Position numbers and translations under genes: made by a program. A stretch of 36,797 bases of DNA from assembly GCA_017656165.1 (NCBI GenBank), contig JACDOL010000015.1, forward strand, positions 1 through 36,797. The letters are read 5' to 3'. The notes under the pieces are model-generated. The model was not told the DNA's origin, did not search any database, and saw nothing but the letters and a program-made list of their open reading frames with translations. This DNA comes from Desulfotomaculum sp. Lineage in GTDB: Bacteria; Bacillota; Desulfotomaculia; Desulfotomaculales; Desulfohalotomaculaceae. Of this stretch, positions 30,318-36,797 are shown piece by piece; position 1 is the first letter of the stretch; each line of letters opens with the position of its first letter.

Positions 30318-31433
30318 CTAATGTCTTGGTTCTAACTCGTCTTCTTTGTAAGTTGTCAGCGGCAGAGGTTCTTCAATATCTCTACCCGGAACATATTCAA
30401 ACAGGTCTTGAATCCGCTTGCTCATCACCTGGAAGAGCATACCAACCGGTATATTGCTGGGGCAGGCAGATTCACATTGTCCACAGCCAACACAGGATTC
30501 ACCCATATGATTTGCCCTGGTAAGGTGGAAGAGCACTGTATCGGTAGGCATTTCAATCCGCCCTTTGCGCTCAGCCCATTTCAAGTATTTATCAGCTTCA
30601 TGCTGGAATGTTGGACTTAAAAATACACATTCTCGGCAGAAGCATATAGGACACGCTTGGCGGCAGTTGCTGCACTTTAAACATGCGGCCAACTCTTCCA
30701 TCAGTTTGTCCATGCTGTTAAATCTTTCACTGTACTGGGCAATAGTTTTTTCTTTTTCTGCCGCCCTGGACTGCAGCAGATTATTTATTAGTTCATTACG
30801 TTTTGTTTTATCTCCGCCGGCTGGCAATCCAACTTTTTCAATTTCACCAGCTAACTCATCATCCACTTCAACCAGCAGTTCGCTACTTGCATTCATTCCT
30901 ACCCAGCCAATGTGAATTTGAGCATGCTCTGCAGTTATATGGTCACAAATAAGACAGGACCTCCGGACATTTACCCCATCAACTTCTGTTTGGCCGCCAG
31001 CAGCACTGACAGCCCATTCCTGGGGTTTAAGCTTGCCTGCTTTTACCAACTCACGATACTGGGCAGGATCATAAGTGCCAAGACAATCTACACCGATAAT
31101 AATCAGGTTATCCAGCTTAGCCTGCTGCAGCTTTACCAGTTCTACCAATGCCCGGACCTCACAGGAACGAAGCACCACACCAACTTTTTCTTTCAGCCCT
31201 CGGGAAGTAAGATCAGCCACAATACGAGCAGCATTCTGCAGGCTGATTGGTGCCAACGGGTTAGCATCACCAACAGCTTCCGGGTCCTTGACCAGGGTAT
31301 GAACTTCAACCCCATTTGCAGTCTGCTGAACAAACAAGGCATCTATTACTTTATTCTCCAACAGTCCTTTTAAAAAAACAGCTGTACTTTTTGCCGGATT
31401 ATTGTTTTCTACCTTCAGTGTATAGTTCTTCAT
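30318..31433 (-). CDS. FrhB/FdhB-like iron-sulfur subunit of the Hdr complex
   Basis: 371 residues. The N-terminal half resembles the FrhB/FdhB flavoprotein domain (VVLRSCEVRALVELVKL with Cys91; GVDCLGTYD with Cys117; CLIC at 160-163). The C-terminal half has a ferredoxin-like set CLKCSNCRQACPICFC (Cys251-266) and a second CVGCGQCESACP (Cys314, 317, 320, 324). AGGAGGTGAG before the ATG at 31433 decides the start over one at 31460. Last gene of the hdrCBA-mvhD operon; probably the entry or exit point for electrons of a soluble carrier (formate dehydrogenase, NADH or F420-like), which the sequence does not settle. Confidence 0.78.
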   Translation of the reverse strand: MKNYTLKVENNNPAKSTAVFLKGLLENKVIDALFVQQTANGVEVHTLVKDPEAVGDANPLAPISLQNAARIVADLTSRGLKEKVGVVLRSCEVRALVELVKLQQAKLDNLIIIGVDCLGTYDPAQYRELVKAGKLKPQEWAVSAAGGQTEVDGVNVRRSCLICDHITAEHAQIHIGWVGMNASSELLVEVDDELAGEIEKVGLPAGGDKTKRNELINNLLQSRAAEKEKTIAQYSERFNSMDKLMEELAACLKCSNCRQACPICFCRECVFLSPTFQHEADKYLKWAERKGRIEMPTDTVLFHLTRANHMGESCVGCGQCESACPSNIPVGMLFQVMSKRIQDLFEYVPGRDIEEPLPLTTYKEDELEPRH

Positions 31434-31447
31434 CTTTGGCTCACCTC

Positions 31448-31894
31448 CTATGTCTGCCACTTCTTGGCCAGGGGATTAGGTCCAAGTTCTTTCAGCTTTT
31501 TCACCATATCTGAAACAGTTTCACCTATCTTATTACCTTCTGAAGCACTAATAAACCTGAACCACAAACGATCTTCTTCAATACCAAACTGTTTTAATAC
31601 TTCTTTTACCATGGCTATTTTTCTCCGGGCCTTGTAATTTCCAGTCCCGTAATGGCAGTCACCAGGGTGACATCCACTTACCAGTACCCCGTCAGCACCT
31701 TCCAGCAGCGGACGCACCAGATACATAGGATCCACTGATCCTGTACACATAACCCTTACTATACGGATGTTTGGCGGATATTGAATGCGTGATGTACCTG
31801 CCAGGTCAGCACCTGTATAAGAGCACCAGTTGCAGAATATACCAACAATTTTAGGCTCAAATTCACTGTCCATTTTTTGCTCTGGAACGCTCAC
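31448..31894 (-). CDS. mvhD: MvhD-family hydrogenase/Hdr linker subunit
   Basis: 148 residues with the five MvhD cysteines: FCNWCSY (21, 24), VMCTGSVDP (50), and GCHPGDCHY (75, 80), binding a [2Fe-2S] cluster that passes electrons to HdrA. GTG start after GGAGGG; Met8 is an alternative. Stands between hdrA and the FrhB/FdhB-like gene. No MvhA/MvhG hydrogenase subunits are nearby. Confidence 0.93.
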   Translation of the reverse strand: MSVPEQKMDSEFEPKIVGIFCNWCSYTGADLAGTSRIQYPPNIRIVRVMCTGSVDPMYLVRPLLEGADGVLVSGCHPGDCHYGTGNYKARRKIAMVKEVLKQFGIEEDRLWFRFISASEGNKIGETVSDMVKKLKELGPNPLAKKWQT

Positions 31895-31950
31895 AAATAG
31901 CCCTCCTTTCTCCTCCTAGAGAGGAGTTCTTCATTATGTTAAATTAATAT

Positions 31951-34900
31951 TTAACTAATAGCAGCATCAATCATAGTCAGAATCTGCTGTTTCTCAAAAC
32001 CATTCTGCTGTGAGGCATTGCTGGGACAGGCAGCTACACAAGCTCCACAACCCTGGCAAAGCACTTCACGAACCACAGCTACATTCCTGTTTTCATCTAT
32101 AACCCTGGCACCATATGGACATATGTTTACACATAAGCCGCAGCCCTTACACCACTTCTCATTAACAGTGGCTACAATACCAAGACTTTCCAGGCGGTCT
32201 TTAGCCAGCAGCGTTACTGCCCTGATGGCAGAAGCATTGGCCTGGGCAAGCGACTCGTTAATTAGTTTAGGTGAGTGAGCTAAGCCGCAAAGATACAATC
32301 CATCTGCTGCAAAGTCTACCGGGCGAAGCTTCATATGAGCTTCGTTATAGAAACCGTCGGCATTAAGGGGAAGTTTATACATGCGGGACAGTTTCTCACT
32401 GTCTTTCCTGGGTACAATGCCGGTTGAAAGTACCAGCAAATCTGCATCAAGTACAAGCTGACGGTTTAGTACCGGGTCGTTAACCTTTACTTCCAGCGTA
32501 TCTCCCACTGCATTAACCTCGGGCTTTTCTTCCAGCTCATAACGTATAAAAATAACTCCCCGTTCTCTTGCCTGGCGGTAATATTTTTCCTTCATACCAT
32601 AGGTACGAATATCACGGTACAGTATAAAAACATTGACATCCGGGTTTTTCTTCTTAATAGTTAAAGCATTTTTAATAGCGTGGGTGCAGCATATTCGACT
32701 GCAGTAGGGGCGTCCTTCCTGCCGTGAGCCAACGCATTGAATCATAACCACATTTTTAACGCCATCAAGCATGCCATCTTCCAGGCGTGCTTCTAATTCA
32801 CGCTGGGTAAGCACACCGTCATGCTCACCGTACAGGTACTCATTTGGTTTTGCTTCTTCGGCTCCACTGGCTACAATAACTACACCATGCTCAAGTACTT
32901 TAGTTTCTGATTCAGTTTTTACAGTGGTTTTGTAGTTTCCCAGGTAACCGGATACTTCAATAATTTCTGTCCCGGTTAAAACTTCTACCAGGGGATGTTC
33001 ATTTACCTGACCGCTGAGGTTTTCAACCAACTTTTGCGGGTTAGATCCATCAATTGTATGCTTTAATAACCGGGCATTACCACCCAGTTGTGGTTCTTTT
33101 TCTACCAAGTAAACACTAAAGCCCTGTCCAGCTAAATTAAGCGCAGCTGTCATACCGGAAGGCCCACCACCAATTACCAGTGCTTTACGGTTAATTTCAA
33201 AGGTAGAAGTATGCACCGGTTTGGCCAGTTTAACTTTTTCCACAGCCATCCTAACCAGGTCTTTAGCCTTTTCTGTGGCTGCCTCAGGATTATCTTGGTG
33301 AACCCAGCTGGCATGCTCGCGAATGTTTGCCTGTTCATAAAGGTAAGGATTCAGTCCAGCCTCGCGAATACTGGCCATAAACAGCGGGGCATGAGTTCTA
33401 GGAGTACAAGAAGCCACAACTACCCGGTTCAAATTGTGTTCTTTAATCCTCTGCTTAATACGATCAATATTATCCTGGGAACATGTAAACAAGAACTCCT
33501 CAGCATGAACAACACCTGGTATCTCTTTGGCGTACTCCACAACATCCGGCACATTTACTACTGAACCTATATTTATACCGCAGTTGCAGATAAAAGCACC
33601 CACCCGCGGTTCTTCACCGGATACATCTTTTTCTGGTGGATACTCTTTAACCTGGGCCAGTGTTCCCCTGGCTTCAGCCAGAACACGGGCGGCTTGAGCC
33701 GCAGCACTGCTGGCATCCCCCACTGTTTCAGGAATATCTTTAGGAGCCACAAAAGCACCACCAGCAAATATTCCAGGTTTAGTGGTAGAACAAGGGTTAA
33801 ATTCATCACAGCGGCAGAAACCATCTTCATCCAGTTCAACCCCTACTGCCTCTGCAAGCTTCTTGGCAGTACTGCTGGGTTTTAAGCCTACTGATAGTAC
33901 CAGCAGGTCAAACTCTTCCTCTTTATACTCACCTTCTGGAGTGAGATACCGTATAAGTAAATTCTTGCTCTGCTGCAGCTCTTTAACTGACGATATCATG
34001 CTTCTTACATATCTTACCCCATACTGCTGGCGTGCCCGGTCATAATATTTTTCAAAATCTTTACCATATGCCCGTACATCCATGTAAAAAATTGTTGCTT
34101 CCAGGCCATTAACATGTTCCTTGGCAATAATAGCTTCTTTGGTGGCATACATACAGCATACAGCCGAGCAGTAACTCTTCCCTCTATGTACATCTCTAGA
34201 GCCAACACATTGAATAAAAGCAATTTTTTTAGGCTCTTTATGGTCAGAAGGACGAACTACGTGTCCTTGATAAGGTCCTGAAGCCGCAAGCATTCTTTCA
34301 AATTGAACGCTGGTGATTACATTATCATAAATACCCCACCCGTATTCGCCATATGGAGTAGGATCAATAGGCTCAAAACCTGGGGAAAGAATAATTGAAC
34401 CAACTTCCAGCTCCAGTTCTTCATCTTCCATGTTGTGATTTATGGCATTAGCTTCACAAACTTTTAGACATTTACCACAAGCTTTGGGATTTTTAAACTT
34501 TAAACATTTAGTCTTGTCAATGGCATAAGCATTGGGAGTAGCTTGAGCATACATCTTGTAGATTGCTTTACGCGTACCCAAGCCGCCATCAAATTCACTG
34601 GGCACTTTGACTGGACACTCTTCAGCACACCGCCCGCAGGCTATACACTTGTCTTCATCAACATACCGGGCTCTTTTAAGTACCCGCGCTTTAAAGTTAC
34701 CTGGTTCTCCTTCAACACCCAGTACTTCAGCGTTAGTAATAATATCTACATTGAGGTGTCTGCCGACATCTACCAGTTTAGGTGACATTGTACACATTGC
34801 GCAGTCATTGGTGGGAAAGGTTTTGTCCAGCATGGCCATAGTACCACCAATGGCCGGCTTTTGTTCTACCAGGTATACCTTGTAGCCGGCCTCGGCAAGA

Positions 34901-34977
34901 TCCAGTGCCGACTGCATTCCTGATATACCACCACCAACCACCATAACTGCTCCGGTTAGCACATTTTTTTCACTCAT
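31951..34977 (-). CDS. hdrA: HdrA-like flavoprotein with two FAD modules (1008 residues)
   Basis: Module 1 (1-450): FAD motif VVGGGISGMQSAL at 13-25, CAMCTMSPKLVDVGRHLN at 59-76, and a ferredoxin insert with CIACGRCAEECP (111-122) and CGKCLKVCEANA. Module 2 (about 455-930): the HdrA N-terminal cysteine domain (CNCGINIG at 464; CTPRTHAPLF at 524), then a second FAD motif VIGGGPSGMTAAL at 601-613. The C-terminus has two [4Fe-4S] motifs CKGCGLCVNICP and CQGCGACVAACP. Ordinary HdrA is about 650 residues, so this is a QmoA-like/HdrA fusion, also known from acetogens. HdrA bears the bifurcating flavin in methanogens. One continuous frame; ATG start. Confidence 0.93.
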   Translation of the reverse strand: MSEKNVLTGAVMVVGGGISGMQSALDLAEAGYKVYLVEQKPAIGGTMAMLDKTFPTNDCAMCTMSPKLVDVGRHLNVDIITNAEVLGVEGEPGNFKARVLKRARYVDEDKCIACGRCAEECPVKVPSEFDGGLGTRKAIYKMYAQATPNAYAIDKTKCLKFKNPKACGKCLKVCEANAINHNMEDEELELEVGSIILSPGFEPIDPTPYGEYGWGIYDNVITSVQFERMLAASGPYQGHVVRPSDHKEPKKIAFIQCVGSRDVHRGKSYCSAVCCMYATKEAIIAKEHVNGLEATIFYMDVRAYGKDFEKYYDRARQQYGVRYVRSMISSVKELQQSKNLLIRYLTPEGEYKEEEFDLLVLSVGLKPSSTAKKLAEAVGVELDEDGFCRCDEFNPCSTTKPGIFAGGAFVAPKDIPETVGDASSAAAQAARVLAEARGTLAQVKEYPPEKDVSGEEPRVGAFICNCGINIGSVVNVPDVVEYAKEIPGVVHAEEFLFTCSQDNIDRIKQRIKEHNLNRVVVASCTPRTHAPLFMASIREAGLNPYLYEQANIREHASWVHQDNPEAATEKAKDLVRMAVEKVKLAKPVHTSTFEINRKALVIGGGPSGMTAALNLAGQGFSVYLVEKEPQLGGNARLLKHTIDGSNPQKLVENLSGQVNEHPLVEVLTGTEIIEVSGYLGNYKTTVKTESETKVLEHGVVIVASGAEEAKPNEYLYGEHDGVLTQRELEARLEDGMLDGVKNVVMIQCVGSRQEGRPYCSRICCTHAIKNALTIKKKNPDVNVFILYRDIRTYGMKEKYYRQARERGVIFIRYELEEKPEVNAVGDTLEVKVNDPVLNRQLVLDADLLVLSTGIVPRKDSEKLSRMYKLPLNADGFYNEAHMKLRPVDFAADGLYLCGLAHSPKLINESLAQANASAIRAVTLLAKDRLESLGIVATVNEKWCKGCGLCVNICPYGARVIDENRNVAVVREVLCQGCGACVAACPSNASQQNGFEKQQILTMIDAAIS

Positions 34978-35056
34978 TTGATTACCAGACCTCCAGTCTC
35001 CGATTTTGGTCCGGACGTCCCAATTTGATTTTTTAAATTAATTAACTGTACGTGAT

Positions 35057-35908
35057 TTAGCCTGCTTGATTCAAGGAACGTATTACAGGCATAGGATCCA
35101 CCATATGTTTTTTAAACCAGTTATTAACATCAGACAGCCCAAAAGCTAATCCCATCAACTCGGTAAAGTAGAATACAGGTATATTTACAGAACCTCTGCG
35201 GCGTGTTTCCAGGTTTGTCTGACAAAGCGGGCAAGTTGTAACTATAGCGTGCGCTCCCGCTTCCACTGCCGCATCTAAAATACGACCTGTCATACCATAG
35301 ACCACATCAGATTTTGTAATTGACAGGCTGGCCCCACAGCAGTCAGTTTTATATGACCAGGTAAGAGGTTCTGCTCCCAGGGTTTTCATTAAATCATCCA
35401 TACTTTGAGGATTTTCAGGATCTTCAAAGGCTACTGCTTCCGCAGGCCGAGAAGTTAGACATCCGTAATAACAAACTACTTTTAATCCAGTTAACTTATT
35501 TTCTACTCGCTTAGAAATAGTTTTTAGCCCCACATCCCTGGTGAAGGCTTCCAGGGCTGATTTTGTCTGCACCTCTCCTGTAAAACGGCAGCCCAGCAAA
35601 CCTTCCACCTGCCGTCTTACTTCCTCATTAGTCTTTATGGCATGTTCAGCAATCTTAAGCCTGTTGTAGCATGCTGAACAAGGAACAACTGGGTCAAGCC
35701 TCAATTCTTCTGCTATGGCCAGGTTTTGCGCCGGAAGCGCCAAGGCCAGCTTATGAGAGGTAGCGTGTGCAGATGTGGAACCACAGCATACCCAGTCAGG
35801 CAGTTCCACTAATTCTACATCCAGTGCTTGGCAAACAGCACGAATGGAGTAATCAAATTCTTGGCCTGTGGACTCCAGAGAACATCCCGGGTAATAAGCA
35901 AATTTCAA
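35057..35908 (-). CDS. hdrB: Heterodisulfide-reductase subunit B (CCG domains)
   Basis: 283 residues with two cysteine-rich CCG motifs: Cys9, Cys41-Cys42-Gly, Cys77, Cys80; and Cys146/150, Cys190-Cys191-Gly, Cys226, Cys229. They bind the noncubane [4Fe-4S] clusters that reduce disulfides in methanogen HdrB. TTG start with AAAGGGGG eight bases upstream, five bases after hdrC. The natural disulfide substrate in this organism is unknown. Confidence 0.93.
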   Translation of the reverse strand: MKFAYYPGCSLESTGQEFDYSIRAVCQALDVELVELPDWVCCGSTSAHATSHKLALALPAQNLAIAEELRLDPVVPCSACYNRLKIAEHAIKTNEEVRRQVEGLLGCRFTGEVQTKSALEAFTRDVGLKTISKRVENKLTGLKVVCYYGCLTSRPAEAVAFEDPENPQSMDDLMKTLGAEPLTWSYKTDCCGASLSITKSDVVYGMTGRILDAAVEAGAHAIVTTCPLCQTNLETRRRGSVNIPVFYFTELMGLAFGLSDVNNWFKKHMVDPMPVIRSLNQAG

Positions 35909-35913
35909 GTATG

Positions 35914-36528
35914 CTACCCCCTTTCCTCAATAGAAGCGGAATCATAGCTTCCGCCGCACACTTGGAAGTCAGTTTTTTTCACTCGTTCAAAAATCTTTTT
36001 AACCGCGTCTTTATGCTTGGTTCGGCTGGGGAACAGTGGAAGTTTTCCTTTTTTAAACAAGTCTAAACCCATCTTCATGTCTTCAAACAGGTTGCCGCTT
36101 TTCAGCTTATAGCGAAGGAGCATAGTAGGTTCATGTACTCTCCCACCAGACTTCACCGAATCCAGGAATGCCTTGTGGAACAGCGGAACATTCTTGACGC
36201 TAGCCGGCACTTTTTCCTCCAGTGCCATTTCCCGTAAAGTATCAGTTACCGCTGAAATAGAAATTCCGTTAGGACATCTTGCGCCGCATGTTTCACAGTT
36301 CACACATAGCCATATAGCTGAACTTTTTAATGCTTCATCCTTTAAGCCAAATTGAATCAAACGAATAATTTGATTTGGACGAAAATCCGTGTATGATGCT
36401 ACCTGGCAGCCTGCAGCACATTTTTGGCACTGGTAGCATAAATCAATCGGCTGGCAGCTTCTTTTTTTAACTTCCTGCAGGAAATTAAAATCAAGCTGCT
36501 CTTCTTTATCATTTGTGATTATATTCAC
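35914..36528 (-). CDS. hdrC: Heterodisulfide-reductase subunit C
   Basis: 204 residues with two [4Fe-4S] motifs, CYQCQKCAAGCQ (Cys31, 34, 37, 41) and CVNCETCGARCP (Cys75, 78, 81, 85), passing electrons from HdrA to HdrB. GTG start with GGAGAG just upstream. First gene of the operon hdrC-hdrB-hdrA-mvhD-frhB/fdhB-like. Confidence 0.93.
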   Translation of the reverse strand: MNIITNDKEEQLDFNFLQEVKKRSCQPIDLCYQCQKCAAGCQVASYTDFRPNQIIRLIQFGLKDEALKSSAIWLCVNCETCGARCPNGISISAVTDTLREMALEEKVPASVKNVPLFHKAFLDSVKSGGRVHEPTMLLRYKLKSGNLFEDMKMGLDLFKKGKLPLFPSRTKHKDAVKKIFERVKKTDFQVCGGSYDSASIEERG

Positions 36529-36797
36529 TAGCTCTCCCCTCCTTTGCTGCTAATTTTTATTTATTTAATGATCTTTATGAAAATTTTATCACATCATTCT
36601 TAGTTTTTGTACCCCAAAATTCTGCTTATTTTAAATTTAGCAAAAATTATTTTCACTATAGCAGAAAAAATTTTTCTATAATTATAATTTTATGTATAAA
36701 AAATACATTTATTATCCATATTTTACAGTTAAAACCTATATCTACTTAACAATTACTAGTGTCGTTTTTCACAATTAAATGTCTTATTTTGTCGAAA
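36529..36797 (-). promoter_or_regulatory. Upstream region of the hdr operon
   Basis: No gene is seen in this very AT-rich end of the window. An extended -10 TGATAAAAT (36583-36591 on the minus strand) about 55 bp before hdrC is the best promoter guess; no matching -35. A dyad ATGTAT/ATACAT (36692-36708) lies further upstream and could be a regulator site. Confidence 0.35.

Noticed and set aside
31951-34977. The 1008-residue HdrA as an artefact of two genes joined by error
   Set aside because: The frame is continuous, the junction region is ordinary sequence, and double-module HdrA proteins of this length are known.

Overview
The window looks like a chromosome segment of an anaerobic, spore-forming, low-GC Gram-positive bacterium, most like the Desulfotomaculum/Peptococcaceae group. 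The signs are a cotJABC spore-coat operon, strong AGGAGG-type ribosome sites (often with GTG or TTG starts), many ferredoxin-like proteins, a heterodisulfide-reductase (HdrCBA-MvhD) module and a hydrogenase-associated small regulator. No dsr/apr sulfate-reduction genes are in the window, so the group assignment is inference.

Left edge (1-3259): an AddB-like PD-(D/E)XK nuclease gene runs off the left end. Just upstream and co-oriented lies a very small CRISPR array (three 36-bp repeats, two spacers) with a dyad-rich leader, a good promoter and a terminator fused to the degenerate last repeat. No cas gene is visible.

3260-12930: a sugar-acid catabolic locus on the minus strand. It encodes an SDR, a zinc alcohol dehydrogenase, a DctPQM TRAP transporter, KDG kinase, KDPG aldolase, a D-2-hydroxyacid dehydrogenase and a DapA-family lyase. 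An IclR regulator gene sits upstream. The three likely promoter regions (SDR operon, kdgK sub-operon, iclR) share a 26-bp triple half-site, GTTTC-N7-GAAAC-N3-GTTTTA, resembling the KdgR box. This points to one regulon controlled by the IclR protein, probably responding to 2-keto-3-deoxygluconate.

12931-19570: a gene-poor stretch with a possible IS3-type remnant and one copy of a 25-bp repeat whose other copy lies before the sugar-acid locus; then cotJABC, a DUF815 AAA+ ATPase, a YkgJ-like cysteine protein, an RluD-type pseudouridine synthase, a tandemly duplicated tRNA-Asp/tRNA-Gly pair and hslO.

19568-25915: tryptophanase, an NSS transporter and an unrecognised 44-residue protein appear to form one tryptophan-use operon; ridA is divergent. 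Then come a tandem HD/HD-GYP protein, a YigZ-family protein with a small unknown protein, and a MarR/ScoC-type regulator whose N-terminus is separated from the rest by an A10 tract.

25976-36797: PiT phosphate transporter, TM1266-like hydrogenase regulator, glutaminase, two small ferredoxins, a Crp/Fnr regulator, a 90-residue unknown protein, and the redox operon hdrC-hdrB-hdrA-mvhD-frhB/fdhB-like. Its 1008-residue HdrA has two FAD modules. Electrons could enter or leave through the FrhB/FdhB-like subunit and MvhD, a layout suggestive of flavin-based electron bifurcation.
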